A stretch of 35,783 bases of DNA from Prevotella sp. (GTDB taxonomy: Bacteria; Bacillota_I; Bacilli_A; ML615J-28; CAG-313), in NCBI GenBank assembly GCA_023665755.1, contig JAMPDF010000009.1, forward strand, positions 1-35,783, read 5' to 3'. Made by a program: the position numbers and the translations under genes. A model generated the notes under the pieces. That model saw nothing but the letters and a program-made list of their open reading frames with translations. It ran no database searches and was not told the DNA's origin. Every line of letters starts with the position of its first letter. Positions within the stretch are counted from its first letter, which is position 1. Shown piece after piece: positions 23,589 through 30,575 of the stretch.

Positions 23589-24284
23589 ATGAAAAAATGG
23601 ATGAAATTAGTATCACTTGTTTTATTGCTTACTGTGCTATTTACATTTACAGGATGCAAAAAAACAAGGGGAAATTATGATAAAAAAACATTTGATGCAT
23701 CAACTGTAGCAACCACTGAGGTAAAAGAGGGATATACATTTGTTGGTTACTATCAAATGAATGAAGAGAATAAAAAAGCTATACTTTATTTACCAGGAGC
23801 TACTATTCCAGCCGGCGAATATGAATTGATGTTTGTTGAAAATAGTAAAGTAGCATTGGATGGCAAATATTCATATCCATCAATGGTAGAAAGTGGATTG
23901 ACTTTTGCAGGATGGTATACAACAGAAAATTTAAAACAAGGATCAAGAGTAGCTGTTTCAGGTAGTGATGCAACTATTCTATATGCTCGTTATATTACAC
24001 TTGGAGATGCTGGACTTGTTGCACTTGTATGTATTTTAATTGTATTTAGTATGCTTGCACTTCTTTGGGGTATTGTATCATTATTTAAATTTTTTGCTCC
24101 AAAAGAAAAAGCAATGCCAACAAAAACTACTGTAATGCCTCAACAAAATGCTCCTCAAAAAGCATTTACAATGGCAGATATAACTGATGAAGACATGATG
24201 GTTGCAGCACTAGTTGCTTCCATTGATTATCGCAACCAAACAAAAGAAAATGTAAGGGTTGTTTCAATTAAACAAATCGGATAG
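23589..24284 (+). CDS. OadG-like gamma subunit with lipoprotein signal and InlB-type repeat
   Basis: 231 residues with an unusual layout. Residues 1-23 form a lipoprotein signal peptide with lipobox Phe-Thr-Gly-Cys (Cys23). Residues about 45-136 contain a Listeria-Bacteroides (InlB B-repeat) type module: GYTFVGYY and then SGLTFAGWYTTENLKQG...ATILYARY. A membrane helix (about 139-165) and a cytoplasmic tail ending DEDMMVAALVASIDYRNQ...VRVVSIKQIG match the OadG/gamma subunit of sodium-pumping decarboxylases, which links alpha to beta. Ordinary OadG is about 80-130 residues and starts at the helix. The position between oadA and the biotin carrier supports the gamma role. The outer domain could hold the complex to another surface partner, or it may be the result of a gene fusion. 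Confidence 0.82.
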   Translation: MKKWMKLVSLVLLLTVLFTFTGCKKTRGNYDKKTFDASTVATTEVKEGYTFVGYYQMNEENKKAILYLPGATIPAGEYELMFVENSKVALDGKYSYPSMVESGLTFAGWYTTENLKQGSRVAVSGSDATILYARYITLGDAGLVALVCILIVFSMLALLWGIVSLFKFFAPKEKAMPTKTTVMPQQNAPQKAFTMADITDEDMMVAALVASIDYRNQTKENVRVVSIKQIG

Positions 24285-24296
24285 GAGAGGAAAAAT

Positions 24297-24650
24297 ATGA
24301 AAGTTTATAAAGTAAAAGTGAACGGAAAGGTTTATGAAGTAGAATTAGAAAGCGTGAGTGAATCTCAAGGTTCAATTCAAGCTCCTGTGCAAGCAGCGCC
24401 AAAAGCTGCACAACCAGTAGCAACTGCAAGTGGTGCTGAATATGAATTAAAAGCACCAATGGCTGGAACCATCTTAGATGTAAAAGTAAAAGTTGGTGAT
24501 GCTATCCAAGAAGGTGCAGTTGTATGTATTTTAGAAGCAATGAAACTTGAAAACGAAGTTGTTGCTGATAAAGGTGGAGTAGTAAAAGCTATCAACGTTG
24601 CTAAAGGTGACGCAGTAGAAAACGGAAAAGTATTGGTAATTATCGGGTAA
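24297..24650 (+). CDS. Biotin carboxyl carrier protein of the decarboxylase
   Basis: 117 residues. A short N-terminal stretch (KVYKVKVNGKVYEVELE) and an Ala/Pro/Gln-rich flexible linker (about 25-46) lead to the biotinyl domain, with the biotinylated Lys83 in the motif Glu-Ala-Met-Lys-Leu-Glu. It shuttles CO2 from OadA to the membrane subunit OadB. The start has GGAGAGG upstream, 12 bases after the gamma-like gene. In Klebsiella this domain is fused to OadA; a free carrier is the arrangement of methylmalonyl-CoA and glutaconyl-CoA decarboxylases, so the operon is mixed in layout. The OadA sequence itself argues for oxaloacetate as the substrate. Confidence 0.94.
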   Translation: MKVYKVKVNGKVYEVELESVSESQGSIQAPVQAAPKAAQPVATASGAEYELKAPMAGTILDVKVKVGDAIQEGAVVCILEAMKLENEVVADKGGVVKAINVAKGDAVENGKVLVIIG

Positions 24651-24655
24651 TTCAT

Positions 24656-25834
24656 ATGCAAATGATCAAAGACTTATTTGAAAATTTCTTCAAGCAAATG
24701 GGATTTTTAAATGAGGGTTCATTTGATTTAACAAGTTTCTTACTAAGATTAGTTATGATTTTAGTAGCTTGTGTATTAATCTATCTTGCTATTTCTAAAG
24801 GCTTTGAACCCTATTTATTAATTCCAATCGGAGTAGGTATGCTCCTTGTAAACTTAGCGCCTGCTCTTTATAGTGATGGAACAAATGGAGAAGCTATGGG
24901 TCTATTGTATTCTTTCCACAAAGGTATTGAATGGGAAATTTTTCCACCTCTTATCTTTTTAGGAATTGGTGCAACTACAGATTTTGGACCACTTATTTCT
25001 AGACCTAGTAGTTTGTTACTTGGTGCTGCTGCTCAATTAGGTATCTTTATTACCTTCTTTGGTGCAATCCTTCTTGGATTCAATGCACTTGAAGCCTCAT
25101 CTATTGGTATTATTGGTGGAGCAGACGGACCTACAGCCATCTTCTTATCGAATAAATTGTTGAATGGAGCAGATGGTGGTGCAATGTTATGTGCATCCAT
25201 TGCTGTAGTAGCTTATTCTTATATGGCTCTTGTTCCTGTGATTCAACCTCCAATTATTAAGGCACTTACAACTAAAGAAGAACGTCAAATCAAGATGGTT
25301 GAAACGAGAAAAGTATCCAAAAGAGAAAAGATATTGTTCCCTATTGTTGTTATGGTAGTTGTAATTATGCTTATTCCTTCATGTGCTGCTTTAATTGGTA
25401 TGTTGATGTTAGGTAATTTAATCAAGGAATCAGGTGTAGTACCAAACTTAGTAGATGCTGCCGCAAAGACATTGCTTTATGCAATTACCATTTTCTTAGG
25501 CCTTGCAGTCGGTGCAACAGCTATGCTTACTGAATTAAATCAAGCTCTTAATTTTGCAAAGATTTTGCTTCTTGGTATGATTGCATTTAGTTTTGCAACA
25601 GCTGGTGGTGTATTAGTTGGTAAATTAATGTGCAAATTATCAAAAGGAAAAATCAATCCAATGATTGGTGCAGCAGGTGTATCAGCAGTTCCTATGGCTG
25701 CTCGTGTAGTGCATAAAATTGGTCTTGAAGAAGACAAATCTAACTATCTATTGATGCATGCAATGGGACCAAACGTTGCTGGTGTAATCGGTAGTGCTGT
25801 AGCGGCAGGATTATTACTGAGTATCTTCGGATAA
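24656..25834 (+). CDS. oadB: Sodium-pumping decarboxylase beta subunit
   Basis: 392-residue integral membrane protein with about 10-11 hydrophobic segments. It decarboxylates carboxybiotin and exports Na+. The key motif GIIGGADGPTAIF is present, with the essential aspartate at residue 157; NLAPALYSDGTNGEAMGLLY, IFPPLIFLGIGATTDFGPLI and the terminal NVAGVIGSAVAAGLLLSIFG are also conserved. It starts five bases after the biotin carrier gene with no strong ribosome site, so translation is probably coupled; ATG 24662 is an alternative. Last gene of the operon; a strong terminator follows. Confidence 0.96.
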   Translation: MQMIKDLFENFFKQMGFLNEGSFDLTSFLLRLVMILVACVLIYLAISKGFEPYLLIPIGVGMLLVNLAPALYSDGTNGEAMGLLYSFHKGIEWEIFPPLIFLGIGATTDFGPLISRPSSLLLGAAAQLGIFITFFGAILLGFNALEASSIGIIGGADGPTAIFLSNKLLNGADGGAMLCASIAVVAYSYMALVPVIQPPIIKALTTKEERQIKMVETRKVSKREKILFPIVVMVVVIMLIPSCAALIGMLMLGNLIKESGVVPNLVDAAAKTLLYAITIFLGLAVGATAMLTELNQALNFAKILLLGMIAFSFATAGGVLVGKLMCKLSKGKINPMIGAAGVSAVPMAARVVHKIGLEEDKSNYLLMHAMGPNVAGVIGSAVAAGLLLSIFG

Positions 25835-25859
25835 AATAACTCCTATTTTAAATATATAT

Positions 25860-25900
25860 AAAATAAAGTGATTCTGTTAAATGAATCACTTTATTTTTTT
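25860..25900 (+). terminator. Terminator of the oad operon
   Basis: A perfect 15-bp stem (AAAATAAAGTGATTC and complement) with an 8-base loop and a long T-run. The next gene-free stretch, 25901-26255, holds nothing recognisable up to 25987, then two promoters and a hairpin RNA candidate. Confidence 0.93.
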
Positions 25901-25987
25901 AAATTGCATACAATACAAAGAGAAAAAATGATAAACCAGTCCTATACAAAATAGGAAAAAATTACAAAGTAAAAAATAAAAAACATA

Positions 25988-26016
25988 TTTACATATCCAT
26001 TTTCATATAGTATAAT
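25988..26016 (+). promoter_or_regulatory. Promoter of the short structured RNA
   Basis: TTTACA (25988-25993), 17 bp and TATAAT (26011-26016). The -10 abuts the first stem of the hairpin RNA candidate. Confidence 0.65.
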
Positions 26017-26017
26017 A

Positions 26018-26086
26018 ACAGTGGTAATTAAGATATTTAATCAAATAAACAAGGATTAAATTTGCCACTGTATTTTAATGTTTTTT
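26018..26086 (+). ncRNA. Candidate short structured RNA before the SipW-type operon
   Basis: An outer stem (ACAGTGGTAA 26018-26027 with TTTGCCACTGT 26061-26071, one G-T pair) encloses an inner stem (ATTTAATC 26035-26042 with GATTAAAT 26054-26061). TATTTTAATG and a six-T run follow, ending at 26086. The unit begins at the -10 box of a good promoter, so the exact transcript start matters: the first stem bases lie between the -10 and the expected start. It could be a small RNA of about 65 bases, or a leader whose hairpin ends transcription. No known RNA family is recognised. Confidence 0.45.
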
Positions 26087-26159
26087 ACATCATATGTAGG
26101 TAATAATTGAATAAATAATAGATTATATATTACATTATTCTTTCTTTTATTACAAAAAG

Positions 26160-26188
26160 TTGACATATATGTGAAAAAATGATATAAT
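26160..26188 (+). promoter_or_regulatory. Consensus sigma-A promoter of the SipW/TasA-type operon
   Basis: TTGACA (26160-26165), exactly 17 bp and TATAAT (26183-26188): a perfect consensus promoter, the best in the window. It implies high constitutive expression unless repressed. The leader is about 60 bases. Confidence 0.88.
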
Positions 26189-26255
26189 AATCAAGTATAT
26201 AATAAAATGATTATATATCATAAAAATTATTTGAATGAAAAAAGGAGATTAAAAA

Positions 26256-27002
26256 ATGAAAAGAAAAACATTAACATTAACTTTAGTTTTGTTATCATGT
26301 CTTGCTCTTATCGGTGTAGGTTTTGCATCATGGATTATTTCAGCAAATACAACTAAAGAATTAGAAGGAAACATTTCAGTCGATGTTGTTACGGATAAGC
26401 GATTAAAAGTTAATATTCTTGGCTGGGTTAATAAGGGTGAGAATGAGGAAGAAAAACTAGATACGAATGTAACTATACAATATGGTTATAGTGGAACTTC
26501 AAATGTAAATGATTGGCTAAAAGTAAGTAGCGATGCCCTCACGGAAAAATTAACTGCTACATTACGATTTGAAGTGACCGATGCAACAGGTGCAGCAGTT
26601 ACAGGTTTAACATTCGATAATAAAAAAATTTCTGCAACAATTATACCTCAGAAAAAAACGATAGATGAAGCAGAAACAGACGTATATAAGTTATTAGAGG
26701 ATGCCAGCATTATTGGTGCTATCCCTACAATGAATGAGGGTACAGGGAATGATGAAATAGATAATGGAATAAAATTAGAGGAAAAAAATGATGGAATATA
26801 TGAGTTAACTCTTACATTTAAATGGGGGAGTGCTACTGAAACAATAAACCCATATGTCTATTTTAATGGTAAAACATATGGCTCTAAAATTTCTGGACAT
26901 GAAAAAACGGTTGAAGAAGAAGCTTTTGAACTACTAAAAAAATTAGAAGATTTAAAAAATGTGAAATTCAATTTAAAACTAGTTATTGTACCTGCTGAAT
27001 AA
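26256..27002 (+). CDS. Secreted protein with SipW-type signal peptide, TasA/camelysin-like (paralog 1)
   Basis: 248 residues. The N-terminus (MKRKTLTLTLVLLSCLALIGVGFASWIISAN) has a basic start, a hydrophobic core and the Gly-Phe-Ala-Ser-Trp-Ile-Ile-Ser-x-Asn end that marks SipW-dependent signal peptides; cleavage is expected after the Phe-Ala-Ser region. The mature part is beta-rich and acidic, with LTFKWGSATETINPYVYF near the C-terminus, a motif shared with the next gene's product. In Bacillus, SipW-processed TasA forms extracellular fibres; by analogy this may be a fibre or coat subunit, but I see no direct proof. AAAGGAGA precedes the ATG. First gene of an eight-gene operon. Confidence 0.82.
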   Translation: MKRKTLTLTLVLLSCLALIGVGFASWIISANTTKELEGNISVDVVTDKRLKVNILGWVNKGENEEEKLDTNVTIQYGYSGTSNVNDWLKVSSDALTEKLTATLRFEVTDATGAAVTGLTFDNKKISATIIPQKKTIDEAETDVYKLLEDASIIGAIPTMNEGTGNDEIDNGIKLEEKNDGIYELTLTFKWGSATETINPYVYFNGKTYGSKISGHEKTVEEEAFELLKKLEDLKNVKFNLKLVIVPAE

Positions 27003-27025
27003 TTTGGAAAGGGAGTAAAATAAAA

Positions 27026-27736
27026 ATGGCTAAATTAACAAGAAACTCTTATAAAAGAAAAATTATTGTTTTTGGATTAATGGTGTTTATGGCAATTGCC
27101 CTTGTTTCAACAGGTTTTGCCGCATGGATTATGTCTACTAATGCAAAAGATGAACAAAATGGAAATGTTACAGTGGGTACAGTAACAGATAGTTCTTTAA
27201 AATTAACAGATGTAGCACTATCAACCGACTCAATCAGGTTTGAACCAAAAGAAGAGGATAATAGTGGTCGTGTTCGTTCCAATGGTAAGCCTGGTGAATG
27301 TGAATCATTAGTTATTATTGTAACAGGAAAAGTATCTCCTAAAACTGTTTTAGGTGAATTAACCGTAGGACTTACAATGGATGAAGCAGTAAAAAATGCA
27401 TTACTTGCTGCAGAAACTGCAAATTATATTGTATTGCCAGAATGTGCTAAAGGTGCAGTTAAAGTAGAAACAACTGCAGTTGCAGGAAGCGATACTGAAG
27501 TAGAATTTACCTATACCATTGAGTTCAAATGGGGAACTGCATTTGGTGGTATGAATCCTGGTGAATATTTTGATACAGAAGAAGCAGGATTGGCTAAGAC
27601 AGATGAAGAAGTAAAAGCAATGCTAAAAGCACTTCGTACAACTATTTATGGTTTATCAAGTGATGTAGATGATGCGACATTAGAAGCAGCACAAGGACCT
27701 TCATTTAAAGTTGTTGTTTCCGCAAAAGCTAATTAA
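27026..27736 (+). CDS. Secreted protein with SipW-type signal peptide, TasA/camelysin-like (paralog 2)
   Basis: 236 residues, a paralog of the preceding protein: the same type of signal (IVFGLMVFMAIALVSTGFAAWIMSTNAKDEQ), the same Asn-Val-Thr-Val-Gly-Thr-Val-Thr-Asp stretch after cleavage, and a matching IEFKWGTAFGGMNPGEYF block near the C-terminus, followed by an Ala-rich tail. The middle is divergent. Two co-encoded subunits of this type suggest a two-component fibre or a major and a minor subunit (inference). GGGAG lies upstream and the gap to the first gene is 23 bases. The signal peptidase gene follows 16 bases later. Confidence 0.82.
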   Translation: MAKLTRNSYKRKIIVFGLMVFMAIALVSTGFAAWIMSTNAKDEQNGNVTVGTVTDSSLKLTDVALSTDSIRFEPKEEDNSGRVRSNGKPGECESLVIIVTGKVSPKTVLGELTVGLTMDEAVKNALLAAETANYIVLPECAKGAVKVETTAVAGSDTEVEFTYTIEFKWGTAFGGMNPGEYFDTEEAGLAKTDEEVKAMLKALRTTIYGLSSDVDDATLEAAQGPSFKVVVSAKAN

Positions 27737-27752
27737 TTGAAAATTAAATTAC

Positions 27753-28772
27753 ATGTCTTCAGCTGAAATTATTTCCCTCATAGTTACAATCATCGGGGTA
27801 TTTAGTTTCGCGACAATATTTACAATATTATACAAGTCTTATGCGACTTCACAAATTGCTGAAATCCAGTCAGGAAAAAAAGATATTGAAATAATCGATG
27901 AAGTAATCTATGAAAGACAAGAACACATCAAAAGAAGAAAAAAAATCAATTCGGTGATTCGAAATGTGATTTTCTATTTGACTTTGGTGATTATTATACC
28001 ATTATTTATATTTTCGCTAATCAATCGCTTTCAACACAATGTAACTATGATTGGTAATAAAACCATTATGGTTGTAGCATCGGGGTCTATGAGTGAAAAA
28101 AATAAGGCCAATTCTTATTTGATAACCAATGATCCCAATAGCAAATTGAATTACCAATTTCAAACTTATGATATTATTGTTTTAGAAAAAGTAGAAAAAG
28201 CATCTGATTTAAGCCGTTATGATGTAATCGCGTTTGTTAATGATGATGGAATCAATGTCATTCATAGAATTAAAGAAATAGAAAATGGAAAATATGAAAC
28301 ACGTGGTGATGCCAATGATGCAAGTGATAAATACCACCCAACCTTTGATGATATCATTGGTCGGTATACCGGAAAAAAAATCAATGGTTTGGGTATGTTC
28401 ATTATGTTTTTACAATCATATGCAGGTATCATCACGATTGTTTCATTAATTTACTGTTTATTTATGATTGATTATCTATCTCGAAAAATGAATCAAGCGC
28501 AAGAAAAACGCAGTCAACAACTTGCAGAAGCAATAGATTATAGTAGTGAAGTTGAACTAAAAGCATTAAAAGCGGAATATGTTGAGACAATTTATTATAA
28601 GGGCTATGCTTATCGTTTTGGTGAAGATGGTTTTGTAGATAAAATCGAGATCAAAGATGGCCCATATTTAGAAAAATCAAATGAGACAATCATTAAAGAA
28701 GTTCAAAATAAAGTGACTTCGGAAAAGATTGCAGAAGAAATCGTGATAAAAGACGATAAACCGGGAGAATAA
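27753..28772 (+). CDS. SipW-type (ER-type, Ser-His) signal peptidase I
   Basis: 339 residues. The catalytic serine is Ser112 in VVASGSMSEKN; the second catalytic position is His171 (INVIHRI) instead of the Lys of ordinary bacterial enzymes, which places it with SipW and the archaeal/ER signal peptidases; the final box reads RGDANDASDKY (185-192). One or two membrane helices precede the catalytic domain (about 5-29 and 68-90) and one follows (about 212-232). A C-terminal cytosolic tail of about 100 charged residues is an addition, as SipW is about 190 residues long. No obvious ribosome site precedes ATG 27753, suggesting coupling to the gene before it. Its place after two SipW-type substrates makes it their dedicated processing enzyme. 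Confidence 0.9.
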   Translation: MSSAEIISLIVTIIGVFSFATIFTILYKSYATSQIAEIQSGKKDIEIIDEVIYERQEHIKRRKKINSVIRNVIFYLTLVIIIPLFIFSLINRFQHNVTMIGNKTIMVVASGSMSEKNKANSYLITNDPNSKLNYQFQTYDIIVLEKVEKASDLSRYDVIAFVNDDGINVIHRIKEIENGKYETRGDANDASDKYHPTFDDIIGRYTGKKINGLGMFIMFLQSYAGIITIVSLIYCLFMIDYLSRKMNQAQEKRSQQLAEAIDYSSEVELKALKAEYVETIYYKGYAYRFGEDGFVDKIEIKDGPYLEKSNETIIKEVQNKVTSEKIAEEIVIKDDKPGE

Positions 28773-28774
28773 AT

Positions 28775-30571
28775 ATGAGTAAACCCTATTATACAAGAAA
28801 GAATTTAATTACTATCTCTTTAGCGTTTTTCTATTCTTTCATCTTAATTTTTACAGGGCTCTGTTTGGAAGGATCACATTCACTTGCCAATAAAAAGAAT
28901 CCTATTTCTCTTATTGCTGGAATGTTGAACTTTAAGTCAATTGAATGTGGTGTTTCTGGTTTTGCATGTTTGATACTTGTAGCAATCTATATTATAGTAT
29001 TTACAGCTGTATTTTTATATGAAAAACGGTATGCCATTGTAAATAATAAAAAACCGTTTAGTGGGAAAATGATTCTTTCTTATGTATTATCGTTTCTTGC
29101 TTGTGTGGTTTTATCAGTAGGTGTAGGTATTTTAATTCAAAGACCTCTTACTGCTGAAAACATTGGTAATGTGATGTTATTTGTATGGCAATCTATACTA
29201 CTTGCTACATGCATTTATGTGCTTTTATTTGCTTTATTTGGTGGCATATTGATGTTTGTTGTTAACTTTATTTTAGTAGATAAACCATTTAGAGCATATG
29301 ACAAGAATGAGCCAATTACATTTGAAGATGAAACAGAAATTGATGTTACTAGTAATTTCGATTCTATTAATGCAACAGGTACATTAAATGGTGTTACGGG
29401 TGGACAAGTTGCAAATGGAGTAAGTGCCCCATCCGAACAAAGTATAGTTCGTAGTGCAGAAGAATTAGATGATCGTGAAAAAGTATTCCCTGCTCTTTCT
29501 ATGATGGATGCAGAATATGATGGATACGAAATAGAGAAAGTAGAAACAGAAAATTACCAATTGAATGATATATGTACGCGTTTTAGAAATTATTTGGCCA
29601 AAGAGGAAAAGTTGTATTTTGATATAGATACAATTCGTTTCTTTGTCAGTGGATTTGGTACAAGTCACTTTATGATTTTAGAAGGGTTAAGTGGTACAGG
29701 TAAATCTAGTTTGCCTAGATATTTTGCAAAATTTTTACACGCAGAATCTTTGTTTATTCCAGTACAAGCTACATGGAGAGACAAGACCAACTTGATTGGA
29801 TATTTCAATGACTTTGCTAAAACATATACAGAAACAGAATTCTTAACCACATTATATCATGCCAATTATAATCCAGATATGCTTCATTTCTTTGTATTAG
29901 ATGAGATGAACATTTCACGTATTGAATATTATTTTGCGGATTTCTTATCTGTCTTAGAATATCCAGAAGCAGATTGGAAATTAAAAATTATGCAATTGCC
30001 ATATAATTTTATTCCACCTGCTAAATTAGAAGATGGTGTTATCCGTATTCCTAATAATGTGTATTTTGTAGGAACTGCGAATAAAGATGATTCTACTTTT
30101 ACCATTACCGATAAAGTATATGACCGTGCTATTACGATTGATTTTGATAATCGCAATCAGCCATTTACTGTAAAAGAAGAAGCTAGTCCAATTCATATCA
30201 GTCATTCGCATTTAGATGCATTATATCAAGATGCAAAGACAAATGAAAGTTATCAATTAACATCAGCCGATTATGAAAAATTCCAAACGATTTGTGATTA
30301 TATTTATGATCAATTTGATATTACATTTGGTAATCGTATTTTAAATCAAATTGCTGAACTTGTGCCCGTTTTTGTGGCTTGTGGAGGCAAAAAGGAAGAT
30401 GCACTAGACTTCTTATTATCAAGAAAAGTCATCAGTAAAATTGAGGGACGTTTCGAAGAATATGTAAAGGGTGCATTAAAAGAACTCCTAGGATTGATTC
30501 AAAAAACTTATGGAGTATCTGTACTCAAACGTAGTGAAAAAACAATTCAAAGTTTAATGAGAAGGTTGTAA
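28775..30571 (+). CDS. Membrane-anchored McrB-like AAA+ ATPase
   Basis: 598 residues. The N-terminal 170 residues contain four or more hydrophobic segments (about 10-30, 62-82, 99-121, 132-168). A poorly conserved linker rich in Asn, Gly and Glu (170-260) leads to an AAA_5/McrB-type ATPase: Walker A GLSGTGKSS (304-312), QATWRDKTNLIGYFND (331-346), Walker B FFVLDEMN (372-379), sensor-1 FVGTANKD (431-438) and DKVYDRA with a likely arginine finger. McrB proteins are GTP- or NTP-driven motors that usually work with an McrC nuclease on DNA; they are not normally membrane-anchored. The gene starts two bases after the signal peptidase stop and is followed four bases later by its presumed partner, so here the motor probably works at the membrane. 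This is inference from context. Confidence 0.85.
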   Translation: MSKPYYTRKNLITISLAFFYSFILIFTGLCLEGSHSLANKKNPISLIAGMLNFKSIECGVSGFACLILVAIYIIVFTAVFLYEKRYAIVNNKKPFSGKMILSYVLSFLACVVLSVGVGILIQRPLTAENIGNVMLFVWQSILLATCIYVLLFALFGGILMFVVNFILVDKPFRAYDKNEPITFEDETEIDVTSNFDSINATGTLNGVTGGQVANGVSAPSEQSIVRSAEELDDREKVFPALSMMDAEYDGYEIEKVETENYQLNDICTRFRNYLAKEEKLYFDIDTIRFFVSGFGTSHFMILEGLSGTGKSSLPRYFAKFLHAESLFIPVQATWRDKTNLIGYFNDFAKTYTETEFLTTLYHANYNPDMLHFFVLDEMNISRIEYYFADFLSVLEYPEADWKLKIMQLPYNFIPPAKLEDGVIRIPNNVYFVGTANKDDSTFTITDKVYDRAITIDFDNRNQPFTVKEEASPIHISHSHLDALYQDAKTNESYQLTSADYEKFQTICDYIYDQFDITFGNRILNQIAELVPVFVACGGKKEDALDFLLSRKVISKIEGRFEEYVKGALKELLGLIQKTYGVSVLKRSEKTIQSLMRRL

Positions 30572-30575
30572 GATT

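Noticed and set aside
25901..25987. Hairpin TCCTAT...ATAGGA after the oad terminator as a second terminator
   Set aside because: It is followed by A residues, not T, on the + strand and lacks a gene to serve on the - strand.
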